A stretch of 64,000 nt of DNA from Clostridia bacterium (GTDB lineage Bacteria; Bacillota; Clostridia; Lachnospirales; Lachnospiraceae), in NCBI GenBank assembly GCA_003246295.1, contig QKAS01000034.1:1-64000 (forward strand). Reading direction: 5' to 3'. Made by a program: the position numbers and the translations under genes. This document shows, piece by piece, positions 8,847 through 17,742 of the stretch. The notes below the pieces were generated by a model, which saw only the letters and a list, made by a program, of their open reading frames with translations, was not told the origin of the DNA and ran no database searches. The first letter of the stretch is position 1, and every line of letters starts with the position of its first letter.

Positions 8847-9034
8847 AGGAATAGAATTAGAAAAAAATGGCATGAAATACTAATAGAATATTAAGATTTT
8901 ATTAGTATAGTTTACACAGATATTTTTTATTATATAGAACATGACAATATGTCAGGGTTTAAAATGCAGGGGAATACTGCATTTTTTGCCTATCTGGAGA
9001 AGTTCAGGAAATGGCAGATAAAGGAGCAAAGACT
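8847..9034 (+). promoter_or_regulatory. pseB-pseC intergenic region with possible promoter and hairpins
   Basis: The gap holds an AT-rich inverted repeat (8879-8885 with 8900-8906), a promoter-like pair TTTACA 8911-8916 and TATAGA 8933-8938 with a 16-base spacer, a small TGAC/GTCA hairpin near 8942-8954, and a terminator-like hairpin at 8962-8987. A terminator just after a possible promoter and before the coding start resembles an attenuated leader, so pseC to pseG may be controlled apart from pseB. All of this is by eye. Confidence 0.35.
8962..8987 (+). terminator. Intrinsic terminator-like hairpin between pseB and pseC
   Basis: An 8-bp stem (AAATGCAG 8962-8969 with CTGCATTT 8977-8984) with a 7-base loop runs into T residues to 8987. 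It is modest in GC but has the shape of a Rho-independent terminator. It lies inside the pathway operon, so it would act as partial terminator or attenuator. Confidence 0.45.
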
Positions 9035-10231
9035 ATGATGGAAAAACCGGCAATTGCAGGAGGAACTCCGGTCAGGAGCACTCCATTATATTATGGACAC
9101 CAGTATATAGATGAAGCAGATATTGAGGCAGTCGCTGAAGTATTGCGAAGTGATTACCTAACATGTGGACCTAAGATTACACAACTTGAACAAAAATTAT
9201 GTGAATTGACAGGCGCAAAATATGCAGTTGCGGTTAGTAATGGAACGGCAGCACTTCATATCGCATGTATGGCAGCAGGACTCAAAGAAGGCGATGAACT
9301 GATTACAACACCTATCACATTTGCGGCTTCAGCAAACTGTGCACTTTATTGTGGCGCAAAACCAGTCTTTGCAGACATCAATGAGAAAACATATAATATT
9401 GATCCGCTGGAAGTTGGCAAAAAAATAACAGAAAAAACAAAAGTGATTATTCCCGTAGACTTTACCGGACAGGCTGCTGACATGGGACCCATTATGGAGC
9501 TTGCAAGAGAGAAAGGAATTGTTGTGATTGAGGATGCAGCGCATTCCATCGGTACACTCTATCAGGGAAAGCCAGTTGGAAGTATTGCAGACATGACAAC
9601 TTTTAGTTTTCATCCTGTTAAAACAGTGACTTCAGGAGAAGGCGGCGCAGTACTGACTAATGATAGAGATTACTATGAAAAACTTTGTCTCTATCGTACC
9701 CATGGCATTACAAGGGAACAAAGTCTTTTAGAAAGAGAGTCGCATGGTCCGTGGTATTATGAGCAAATCGATCTCGGGTATAATTATAGAATCACTGATA
9801 TGCAGGCAGCACTTTTAATCAGTCAGCTTGATAAAATGGAATTATTCAGGCAACGCAGAAAAGAAATTGTCCGTAGATATGATGAAGCTTTTTCAAAAAT
9901 GCCGGAAATCGTTGTTCAGGAAGAAATCAAAGAATCAGATACCACCAGACATTTATATATATTACGAATCAGGCCGGAAGTATTGAATGTGGATAGAAAA
10001 GGATTTTTTGAAGCACTTGCAGCAGAAGGCATCCACTGTAATGTTCACTATATTCCCGTTTATCGTCATCCATACTATGAAGCATTAGGATATCCAGAAG
10101 GACTTTGTCCAAAGGCAGAAAAATTATATAATGAAATGATGAGTCTGCCGCTTTATTATGCAATGTCAGATCAGGATGTTGACGATGTTATCAATGCGGT
10201 TCATAAATTAGTTATGTATTATTGCAAATAA
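9035..10231 (+). CDS. pseC: UDP-4-amino-4,6-dideoxy-AltNAc transaminase, pseudaminic acid step 2
   Basis: PseC is a PLP-dependent DegT/DnrJ/EryC1 aminotransferase that converts the PseB product to the 4-amino sugar. With the start at 9035 the protein has 398 residues. The PLP lysine is Lys196 in FSFHPVKTVTSGEGG, and the cofactor-binding acidic pair is in VIEDAAHS near 166-167. The C-terminal segment HVHYIPVYRHPYY-like (NVHYIPVYRHPYYEALG) is typical of PseC. I prefer the ATG at 9035, eight bases after AAGGAG (9021-9026), over the in-frame ATG at 9011, which has a weaker site. Confidence 0.93.
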   Translation: MMEKPAIAGGTPVRSTPLYYGHQYIDEADIEAVAEVLRSDYLTCGPKITQLEQKLCELTGAKYAVAVSNGTAALHIACMAAGLKEGDELITTPITFAASANCALYCGAKPVFADINEKTYNIDPLEVGKKITEKTKVIIPVDFTGQAADMGPIMELAREKGIVVIEDAAHSIGTLYQGKPVGSIADMTTFSFHPVKTVTSGEGGAVLTNDRDYYEKLCLYRTHGITREQSLLERESHGPWYYEQIDLGYNYRITDMQAALLISQLDKMELFRQRRKEIVRRYDEAFSKMPEIVVQEEIKESDTTRHLYILRIRPEVLNVDRKGFFEALAAEGIHCNVHYIPVYRHPYYEALGYPEGLCPKAEKLYNEMMSLPLYYAMSDQDVDDVINAVHKLVMYYCK

Positions 10232-10300
10232 TGATTGTTGAAAACAATTTATTATTGTTAATAATTCAATACAATATAAGTGTCATCAGGAGCGATTGCC

Positions 10301-11017
10301 ATGACAGGGGATAAATCAAAAAGTAAAGTTGCAATTATTACAGCAAGAGGTGGAAGTAAAAGAATACCAGGGAAGAATGTCAAAAAATTTCTTGGCAGAC
10401 CCATTATTGAGTATTCAATCAGAGCAGCACTTGATTCAGGTGTATTTTCACTTGTTTTAGTTTCTACAGATGATGAAACGATTGCACAGATTGCCAGAGA
10501 TGCAGGCGCGAGTGTTCCTTTTATGAGAAGCGAAGAGAATGCAAATGATTTTGCAACAACAGCTGATGTGGTATGTGAAGTGTTAACAGAATTGAAAAAC
10601 AGAGGGATGGAATTTGATTCGGCATGCTGTATTTATCCAACTGCTCCGTTTATAACACCTGATGTTTTAAAAGAAGCAATGAAACTGTTAGAAGAAAATC
10701 AGGCGGATAGTGTTCTGCCGGTAGTCAGATTTTCATTTCCGCCACAAAGATGTGTCGTAATCAAAGAGGGGATGCTGGAGCCGAAGTGGCCTGAGTACCA
10801 ACAGATGAGATCACAGGATCTGGAACCTTTTTATCATGATGCCGGACAGTTCTATGCGATTCATACAAATGCATTCTATGAGCAGCACAGTATGGTTATG
10901 AAGAAGACACTGCCACTGATTCTGGACGAAATGCAGGTTCAGGATATTGATACAGTGGAAGATTGGGAAATTGCTGAAATAAAATATAGACTTTTACACC
11001 AAGCGGAGGAGAAGTAA
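10301..11017 (+). CDS. pseF: CMP-pseudaminic acid synthetase (cytidylyltransferase)
   Basis: PseF activates pseudaminic acid with CTP to CMP-Pse, the last cytosolic step. The 238-residue protein belongs to the NeuA/KdsB-like cytidylyltransferase family, with the nucleotide-binding ARGGSKRIPGKN at 15-26 and the YPTAPF segment typical of PseF. The start at ATG 10301 is favoured because AGGAG at 10288-10292 precedes it by eight bases; an in-frame GTG at 10280 lies upstream of that site. The stop precedes the pseI ATG by one base. Confidence 0.93.
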   Translation: MTGDKSKSKVAIITARGGSKRIPGKNVKKFLGRPIIEYSIRAALDSGVFSLVLVSTDDETIAQIARDAGASVPFMRSEENANDFATTADVVCEVLTELKNRGMEFDSACCIYPTAPFITPDVLKEAMKLLEENQADSVLPVVRFSFPPQRCVVIKEGMLEPKWPEYQQMRSQDLEPFYHDAGQFYAIHTNAFYEQHSMVMKKTLPLILDEMQVQDIDTVEDWEIAEIKYRLLHQAEEK

Positions 11018-11018
11018 G

Positions 11019-12065
11019 ATGAACGCTGTCAGAATCAAAAACAGATTGGTAGGCGAAGGATATCCTACTTATATCATTGCTGAAATGTCAGCAAATCATG
11101 CTGGCAGTATTGAACGTGCAAAAGAAATTATCAGAGTGGCAAAGGACTGTGGTGCTGACTGTATCAAGATTCAGACATACACACCTGATACAATTACCAT
11201 TGATTGTGACAATGAATATTTTCAAATCCAGGAGGGAACCTGGAAAGGTGAAAACCTATATTCTCTTTATGGAAAAGCTTATACGCCATGGGAGTGGCAC
11301 AAAGAATTGAAAGAAGCGGCAAATAAGATTGGAATTGATTTTTTCTCCACGCCTTTTGACAAAACATCTGTAGATTTTCTGGAAAGTATTGATATTCCAT
11401 TTTATAAAATTGCATCCTTTGAACTTGTTGATATTCCCTTGATCCGGTACGTGGCATCAAAAGGGAAACCCATCATTATGTCTACAGGGATGGGAACACA
11501 GGAAGAAATCAGAGAAGCTGTGGAAGCGGCATATCTTGAGCACAATGACAGAGTGGTGTTATTAAAATGTTCCAGTGCATATCCTGCGATTCCAGATGAT
11601 ATGAATCTTCGCACCATTGAAGATATGAGAGAACGGTTTCATCTTCCGGTTGGATTATCAGATCATTCTTTGGGTTCGCTGAGTGCTACAACTGCAATTG
11701 CGATGGGTGCAAGTGTGATAGAAAAGCATTTTTGTCTAAGCAGGGAAATTTCCAATCCGGATGCATCTTTTTCCATGACACCAGGCGAATTCTCAGCTAT
11801 GGTTTCTGATATCAGAAAAGTGGAAAAAGCATTGGGAAGAATCACCTATGGACCATCAGACCAGGAGCAGAATAACTTAAAGTTTAGAAAGTCTATTTTT
11901 GTAGTAAAAGACGTCAATGAAGGTGAACCGCTCACCGAAGAAAATCTAAAAGTCATCAGACCAGGGTTTGGTTTAAAACCCAAATATTTCCAGGATGTTC
12001 TTGGGAAAAATGCAGCTAGAGCTTTAAAGAGAGGAACTCCCCTGAAATGGGAGGATATTGGGTAA
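11019..12065 (+). CDS. pseI: Pseudaminic acid synthase
   Basis: PseI condenses the 6-deoxy-AltdiNAc sugar with phosphoenolpyruvate to give pseudaminic acid. The 348-residue protein has the NeuB-type TIM barrel (AEMSANHAG near 21-29; the IKIQTYTPDT segment near 49-58, where sialic acid synthases have a related motif) and a C-terminal SAF antifreeze-like domain from about 290 (EGEPLTEENLKVIRPG). The match to PseI rather than NeuB follows from the neighbours pseB, pseC, pseF, pseH and pseG. It sits directly after pseF with GGAGGAG just upstream. Confidence 0.93.
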   Translation: MNAVRIKNRLVGEGYPTYIIAEMSANHAGSIERAKEIIRVAKDCGADCIKIQTYTPDTITIDCDNEYFQIQEGTWKGENLYSLYGKAYTPWEWHKELKEAANKIGIDFFSTPFDKTSVDFLESIDIPFYKIASFELVDIPLIRYVASKGKPIIMSTGMGTQEEIREAVEAAYLEHNDRVVLLKCSSAYPAIPDDMNLRTIEDMRERFHLPVGLSDHSLGSLSATTAIAMGASVIEKHFCLSREISNPDASFSMTPGEFSAMVSDIRKVEKALGRITYGPSDQEQNNLKFRKSIFVVKDVNEGEPLTEENLKVIRPGFGLKPKYFQDVLGKNAARALKRGTPLKWEDIG

Positions 12066-12071
12066 ACGGGC

Positions 12072-12548
12072 ATGCAGGGAAAATACCTTTTACGAAGGGC
12101 AACACCGGAGGATGAGGAAGTTCTGCTACTCTGGAAAAACGATCCGACCACAAGAGAAAATTCCGGAGACAGCAGAGTGGTCACATCGGAAGAACACCAT
12201 AATTGGTTTACGAGAAGGCTTCAATCTGAAAATGTGCTGCTATACATTTTCTGTGTTGGAGGGGTACCAGCAGGTCAGGGCAGACTGGATCTTCTTGGAT
12301 ATACTGCTGAAATCAGCTATGGATTGGCACCAGAATTTCGAGGAAAAGGGCTTGGCAGAAAACTATTAACACAATTAATGGAAAAGGCTATTAGTGATCC
12401 ACAAGCATCAGAGATTACGGTACTATATGGTCAGGTTAAATACAGTAATGTAATTTCCAAAAAATTATTTAAAAGTCTTGGATTCAAAGAAGTCATGGAA
12501 CCTTCAAAATCAGGAGAAATGGTACTCTATAAAAAGGTGGTCAGATAG
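12072..12548 (+). CDS. pseH: GNAT N-acetyltransferase for the pseudaminic acid precursor
   Basis: PseH acetylates the 4-amino group of UDP-4-amino-4,6-dideoxy-AltNAc using acetyl-CoA. The 158-residue protein is a GNAT enzyme with the acetyl-CoA pyrophosphate loop RGKGLG at 90-95 and the substrate-side pattern WKNDPTTREN near 21-30 followed by EHHNWF, as in PseH proteins. The start codon has little upstream ribosome binding site and lies six bases after pseI, so translation may depend on coupling. Position between pseI and pseG supports the call. Confidence 0.88.
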   Translation: MQGKYLLRRATPEDEEVLLLWKNDPTTRENSGDSRVVTSEEHHNWFTRRLQSENVLLYIFCVGGVPAGQGRLDLLGYTAEISYGLAPEFRGKGLGRKLLTQLMEKAISDPQASEITVLYGQVKYSNVISKKLFKSLGFKEVMEPSKSGEMVLYKKVVR

Positions 12549-12550
12549 AG

Positions 12551-13588
12551 ATGTTTTATATCAGAGCAGATGGAAATTCCCAGATTGGTGCAGGACATAT
12601 TATGAGATGTCTTTCTATTGCAGAGGCACTTAAAGATAAAGGAAAAGTCACGATATTTCTGACGGCAGATGAAGAATCTGCGTCACTGATTGCATCCAGA
12701 GGATTTGCAACACTGACACTTCGAACCAGATGGGATCATATGGAAGAAGAACTGAATACATTACTTCCGATTCTGAAAGAGAAAGAGATTACGAAACTGA
12801 TTATTGATAGTTACAGTGTAACAAAACACTACATGGACGAAGTCAGTAAGTATTCAAAAATCGTTTATCTGGATGATCTTGGTGAGGCGCTATTCCCGGT
12901 AGATCTTCTGATTAATTATAATATTTATGCAAATACGATTCCCTACAAGGAACGATATGAGCAGATGTCAATAAAGTGTCCGACTTTATTGCTTGGAGGA
13001 GAATATGTTCCGCTGCGTGCAGAGTTCTCAACACTTGAGAGCAGAGTCAGACGTGTGGTCAGGGATGTCCTGATTACGACCGGCGGTGGGGATTTACACA
13101 ACGCATCTGGTACAATATTAAAAGCAATTGAAGAAAACGTAGCATCCTTTATGGGAATCAGATTTCATGTTGTAAGCGGCGCCTATAATCCAAATACACC
13201 AGAGCTTAAGATTCTCGAAAAGGAAAATGCAAATATTAAGGTTTATGAGAATGTCCGCCATATGGCGGAACTTATGAAAAAGTGTGACATCGCCATCACG
13301 GCTGCGGGTAGTACTTTATACGAGCTGGCGGCACTTGGTATCCCAACAATATGCTTTTATTTTGCTGAGAATCAGAAAAGAGGCGCAGAAAGTTTTGGAG
13401 AAAAGCTTGCCATAAACTGTGGTAATTTTGTTGCAGATCCGGAAGCTGTTACAGATAATATATTAAAAGCATTAAAGAAGTATGCAGACTCTTATGAGGA
13501 GAGGAGTGCAGCCTGTGATCTGCTGACACAGACCCTTGATGGAGATGGGGCAAGCAGAATCGCTGATCAGTTGGTCCGGTTACCGTGA
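12551..13588 (+). CDS. pseG: UDP-2,4-diacetamido-2,4,6-trideoxy-altrose hydrolase
   Basis: PseG removes UDP from the diacetamido altrose sugar to free the PseI substrate. The 345-residue protein has the diagnostic N-terminal RADGNSQIGAGHIMRC at 5-20 with the catalytic His16, and a GT-B-like C-terminal half with TAAGSTLYELAALG. It starts two bases after pseH and completes the pathway. An overlapping in-frame-shifted ORF reaches back into its end, but the next gene probably starts at 13638. Confidence 0.93.
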   Translation: MFYIRADGNSQIGAGHIMRCLSIAEALKDKGKVTIFLTADEESASLIASRGFATLTLRTRWDHMEEELNTLLPILKEKEITKLIIDSYSVTKHYMDEVSKYSKIVYLDDLGEALFPVDLLINYNIYANTIPYKERYEQMSIKCPTLLLGGEYVPLRAEFSTLESRVRRVVRDVLITTGGGDLHNASGTILKAIEENVASFMGIRFHVVSGAYNPNTPELKILEKENANIKVYENVRHMAELMKKCDIAITAAGSTLYELAALGIPTICFYFAENQKRGAESFGEKLAINCGNFVADPEAVTDNILKALKKYADSYEERSAACDLLTQTLDGDGASRIADQLVRLP

Positions 13589-13637
13589 TCTTGTTATTAA
13601 CAGGAATAAAAGCCGGGTAAGGAATGAGGAGAAAAAT

Positions 13638-14738
13638 TTGTCTAATTGGTTAAACAAGTCACAAAAAATTGTAGCATTTATTATGGTCATCATCATTGTT
13701 TTTACTGCAGGAGTTTTTACAGGAAGATATGTACAAAGACGTGACCAACAGGCCCTTGCAGCAGGTGCTGGAGAAGAGGCCGTAGAAACACAGGATGATC
13801 TTTTGATTATAAATGGAGATACCGGAACTGTAAGTGAAAATACGATTTCAGAGAATACACAGACACAACCACAGGTCAGTAGCAACCAGACTTCTGTATC
13901 TGAAAACACACAAGTGACAGATACGCAGCAGAGTGTATCAGGAAATGATTCTGGAGTCATAAAACCTGTGTTAATTCAAGGATATCAGGATACAACTGAA
14001 AAATTAACGCTTGCTCAAAGAATGGCAATTAGATCTTCTTATGAAGAAACACTTGCGATAAACCAACAGGATCAGGCTGTGATAGCAGCCAGTACACTTG
14101 ATTTTTCTAATATGAAAATTGCATTTTTAGGGGATAGTATTACAGCAGGCGTCAATGGTGCAACGCCATACCCGTATCTTGTAAAAGAGCTCTTAGGGGT
14201 AAAAGAAGTCTATAACTTAGGACAAGGGGGATCGACAATTGCAACAATAGATGGTTCCGCTGCAATGACAGAACGTTGTAACGACATCCCGGCAGATGCA
14301 GATATTATTGTTGTAATGGGGGGCACTAACGATAACTTTTATCAGCCTTCCTGGAAATTTGGGTTCATGACATGGGAAACAAAAGGAGAAGGAACCTTTT
14401 GCGGTGAGTTACAGCTTTTGATGAAGAAGTTCAAATGGAGCTATCCAAATGCAAAAGTCTTATTCCTTACACCACCTTCCAATAGTAAAATAGATGAGTT
14501 GCGTGCGAAAGATAAGTCACTTCAAGATCAGTCTGTGTATGCAGAAGCCATTAATTATATTGGTGCAGAACAGGGAATAGAAGTGATAGATTTATTTAAT
14601 TTGAATTTTTTGAATTCTCACGATGCGACAGTGTTATCCACATGGATGAATGATGAAGTACATCCCAATTCCTATGGAAATAAAATACTAGCGGAGAAAG
14701 TGGCAGCAGAAATCATAAAACGATACCAGATGCCTTAA
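13638..14738 (+). CDS. Membrane-anchored SGNH/GDSL hydrolase-like protein, probable glycan O-acyl esterase or transferase
   Basis: The 366-residue protein has one N-terminal membrane anchor (about 10-30), a low-complexity Ser/Thr/Asn linker to about 105 with repeated VSENT units, and an outer SGNH domain. Blocks are intact: GDSI with Ser167, GQGGST near 195-200, GGTND with Asn231, and the Asp339/His342 pair in DEVHP. The start is probably TTG at 13638, six bases after AGGAG (13627-13631); an upstream ATG at 13536 would put the start inside pseG without a good site. It precedes an acyltransferase-3 gene, as the split counterpart of OatA-like two-domain proteins. Substrate unknown. Confidence 0.8.
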   Translation: MSNWLNKSQKIVAFIMVIIIVFTAGVFTGRYVQRRDQQALAAGAGEEAVETQDDLLIINGDTGTVSENTISENTQTQPQVSSNQTSVSENTQVTDTQQSVSGNDSGVIKPVLIQGYQDTTEKLTLAQRMAIRSSYEETLAINQQDQAVIAASTLDFSNMKIAFLGDSITAGVNGATPYPYLVKELLGVKEVYNLGQGGSTIATIDGSAAMTERCNDIPADADIIVVMGGTNDNFYQPSWKFGFMTWETKGEGTFCGELQLLMKKFKWSYPNAKVLFLTPPSNSKIDELRAKDKSLQDQSVYAEAINYIGAEQGIEVIDLFNLNFLNSHDATVLSTWMNDEVHPNSYGNKILAEKVAAEIIKRYQMP

Positions 14739-14771
14739 GGATAGAGATTAACAAAGGATAACAGGACAATT

Positions 14772-15899
14772 ATGGAGACGAGTCAGAACATGATACGTAA
14801 AAGGAATGAAAATAAAAGGCCTCAGCAAGAGGCTATGAGGCAACCCAATTTTGAATTGCTTAGAATTCTATGTATGCTTATGGTCGTATCTCTTCACTAT
14901 TTATCCAAAGGGGGTCATTTGTTATCCTTTCAAGAGACATTTAATGCAAATACATGGATTGCATACGGATTAGAATCTTTTAGTGTCGTTGCAGTGAATG
15001 CTTTTGTGTTGGTAACGGGTTACTTTATGGTCAATTCTGAATTCAAAATTAAAAAAGTAATTCGCTTGATTGGTCAGATTTTATTTTATACACTTGGAAT
15101 ATCCTGTATTCTATTGCTACTGGGAATGGTTCCGGAATATGGATTTTATCAGTTTGTAAATGATATCCTGCCAGTACAGATGGAACATTACTGGTTTATG
15201 ACAGCATATATATTATTATTGCTGTTTACGCCACTCTTAAACAGAGCATTACAAAATATGCCAGAAAAAAATTTACGTGACTTGCTGATAGGATTATTGG
15301 TATTTTTCTCGCTTCCGAAAACAATCATTCCAATTTCTATTACAATTGATCGTAAAGGGTATGACGTTGTATGGTTTTTAATTGTATATTTAATCGGTGC
15401 CTATATCAGACTTTATGGAATTAGAATCTTTAAGAATAAAAAATGTGCATCGATGCTGTATTTAGGATTTGTTATATTGATATTGATACGTACCTGCTGT
15501 TATGGGATGATATACAAAGTAACGGGAAGGCTGGAAGATCAGGTGTTGGAAGCTTTTCAATATAATCATCTTTTGAATTTATTTGCAGCGGTCTCTTTTT
15601 TCTATATCTTTTACCATGTAAGAATTCAAAATAAACGGTTCCAAAAAGTGATACTTACAGTATCACCATACGTATTAGGCGTGTATCTGCTTCATGAACA
15701 ACTGCAGGTGCGTTACCTTTGGACAAGGTGGCTTGGGGTAGAACGTTTTGCAGAGAGTCCGTTTTTTATCCTGCACTTCATAGGCACCATAGCATTACTA
15801 TTTCTGGCAGGAATATCTATAGAGTGGTTAAGGCAAAGGATATATCATGTGGCTGCAAGGATACTATTTTCCATATTGTTCTATAAATCACAACGATAG
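14772..15899 (+). CDS. Acyltransferase-3 family membrane protein (probable glycan O-acetyltransferase)
   Basis: The 375-residue protein has about ten membrane segments and the family's R-x10-H motif at Arg31 and His42 (LRILCMLMVVSLHYL). These proteins move acetyl or other acyl groups across the membrane for O-acylation of surface polysaccharide. The neighbouring SGNH protein would supply the outer catalytic domain. The charged N-terminus of about 20 residues is unusual; later ATG codons are possible starts, but a weak AGGA precedes the chosen one. Confidence 0.85.
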   Translation: METSQNMIRKRNENKRPQQEAMRQPNFELLRILCMLMVVSLHYLSKGGHLLSFQETFNANTWIAYGLESFSVVAVNAFVLVTGYFMVNSEFKIKKVIRLIGQILFYTLGISCILLLLGMVPEYGFYQFVNDILPVQMEHYWFMTAYILLLLFTPLLNRALQNMPEKNLRDLLIGLLVFFSLPKTIIPISITIDRKGYDVVWFLIVYLIGAYIRLYGIRIFKNKKCASMLYLGFVILILIRTCCYGMIYKVTGRLEDQVLEAFQYNHLLNLFAAVSFFYIFYHVRIQNKRFQKVILTVSPYVLGVYLLHEQLQVRYLWTRWLGVERFAESPFFILHFIGTIALLFLAGISIEWLRQRIYHVAARILFSILFYKSQR

Positions 15900-15951
15900 A
15901 ATATGATTTTTGGGAAGAGCAAAGTCAGCAAAAAGGCAGATTGGACAATTG

Positions 15952-17730
15952 ATGAAACTATTTATGAGTCAGATACTAAAAAATATTAAAAAAAATCATA
16001 ATTTCATATCATGGATCTTATTCGCTGTCATAGTAGTATATCCATTTTTACATGTGAATATCGGGATTGATGTAACAGATACGGGATATAGCCTAGGGAG
16101 TTTTTTATTCGAACCGCAGATGGGTGAGGAGTGGGTGCTTTTCGCAACCTATCTGGCAAATCTGACAGGTTCCTTGTTTGCAGCGCTTCCCTTTGGGAAT
16201 ACAATGCTTGGTATGAATATTTATACCTCAGTGATTGTGAGCCTGAGCGCAGTGGCAGCTTTTCTTTTCCTGGAAAAGAAGTTACCAGTCTGGGTTACTT
16301 TTATTGGAATATTTATGGCAGAGAGCCTTTGCTGGTGTCCGACCATTATTTTATATAATTACCTGACCTATTTTTTATTTACAGTATTGGTTATGTTCAT
16401 ATACATTGGATTGACACAAAAAAGAAGCTTTCTTTTCTGGGCAGGGGTTATCCTTGGCCTTAATGTGATGGTACGTTTCCCTAATCTTGCGCAGGCAGCC
16501 TTAATTTTACCGGTATGGTACTATGGCTGGTTAAAAAAAGAACGAGCACAACAAGTATTGCAAAACACATTCTTGTGCATTGGTGGATTTTTAACGGGTC
16601 TTGCAATAGTTCTGGCAGAAATATCGATTCAGTATGGTCTTGATTCCTATTTCAGTATGATTACACATTTATTCAATATGAGTGGCAGTTCGGGAGATGG
16701 ACATTCCTTAGGTTCTATGCTCTATGCAATTGCAGATGCTTATTTTGTAGCGTTTCGTTGGTTATTGTATCCAATCATACTTACCCTTGCAGGGTTGATA
16801 GCATTTCATGTGGTAAGAAAACATAATATATTCGTAAAAGTAGGTGTATTGCTTTATAGTGCAGGGATTCTACTATTACTCAGACTTCTGTATGGAAGAG
16901 GTATGTTTAACTTAAAATATTACACCTATGAATCTATGTTCCAATGGGTTGCAATCTTCCTTATTCTTTCGATTTTCACAATGCTCATAGTGATGATACA
17001 GAAAGAACACAGTACAGAAGAAAAAGTACTGGCCAGCATGATTTTACTCATGATTCTTGTAACACCATTAGGCAGCGATAATTATCTGTATCCTATTATG
17101 AACAATTTATTTTTGATTGCACCGGTATCCCTATATTGGATGTTTCAAAAAGGAAGGACTGCTGCACTGCCCGTAAAAATAATGCTTGGAATGATCCTTG
17201 CGATTACGTTAATACAAAGCGTAGCTTTTGGGTATACCTTTGTTTTCAGAGATGGAACGCAGGGCGAGTCGCTGACAACGGAAGTAAGAAATAACAGAGT
17301 CTTAAAAGGGATGAAAACTTCTCCCCAGAAAGCAGCCATGTTTGAGTCGGTAACCGCATTTGCAGATGAGAATGAACTCATCGGACAAGAGGTGATTTTG
17401 TATGGAAATATACCGGCAATGTCTTGTTTTTTGGAGATGCCTGCGGCACTAACGACCTCATGGCCAGATCTTGCAACCTATCGCGTGGAAACGATGCAAG
17501 CGGAATTGGCAAAAATATCAGAAGAGAATAAAGCCCCAGTGATTATACTTGGTGCAGGCGTTGCGGCATGGATGAGTGAGGATTTGGAAGAAATGTCAAA
17601 ATTGCAGATCACACCAGAAACATATCAGAGCGATAAAAAGATTGCACTTATCAGACAATTTATCATGGAGCAGCAATATAGCGAAGTGTATGCAAATGAC
17701 GCGTTCGTAATCTATACAAAGAACAACTAA
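15952..17730 (+). CDS. Large polytopic membrane protein, GT-C glycosyltransferase-like
   Basis: The protein has about twelve predicted membrane segments and a soluble C-terminal part of roughly 130 residues. Early in the first outer loop it has acidic residues spaced as D-x-x-D (VTDTGYS region, Asp40 and Asp43 from this start), where GT-C enzymes keep their catalytic aspartate. I do not recognise a named family. If GT-C, it would transfer a sugar from a polyprenyl-phosphate donor outside the membrane. The start is uncertain: an in-frame TTG lies at 15910 and another ATG at 15964, none with a strong ribosome binding site. A protein of similar build lies at 18863. Confidence 0.65.
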   Translation: MKLFMSQILKNIKKNHNFISWILFAVIVVYPFLHVNIGIDVTDTGYSLGSFLFEPQMGEEWVLFATYLANLTGSLFAALPFGNTMLGMNIYTSVIVSLSAVAAFLFLEKKLPVWVTFIGIFMAESLCWCPTIILYNYLTYFLFTVLVMFIYIGLTQKRSFLFWAGVILGLNVMVRFPNLAQAALILPVWYYGWLKKERAQQVLQNTFLCIGGFLTGLAIVLAEISIQYGLDSYFSMITHLFNMSGSSGDGHSLGSMLYAIADAYFVAFRWLLYPIILTLAGLIAFHVVRKHNIFVKVGVLLYSAGILLLLRLLYGRGMFNLKYYTYESMFQWVAIFLILSIFTMLIVMIQKEHSTEEKVLASMILLMILVTPLGSDNYLYPIMNNLFLIAPVSLYWMFQKGRTAALPVKIMLGMILAITLIQSVAFGYTFVFRDGTQGESLTTEVRNNRVLKGMKTSPQKAAMFESVTAFADENELIGQEVILYGNIPAMSCFLEMPAALTTSWPDLATYRVETMQAELAKISEENKAPVIILGAGVAAWMSEDLEEMSKLQITPETYQSDKKIALIRQFIMEQQYSEVYANDAFVIYTKNN

Positions 17731-17742
17731 AGGAGAGACGTT

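Noticed and set aside
7851-13588. Flagellar glycosylation island
   Set aside because: No flagellin, Maf or other flagellar gene is in the window; all neighbours are surface glycan genes.
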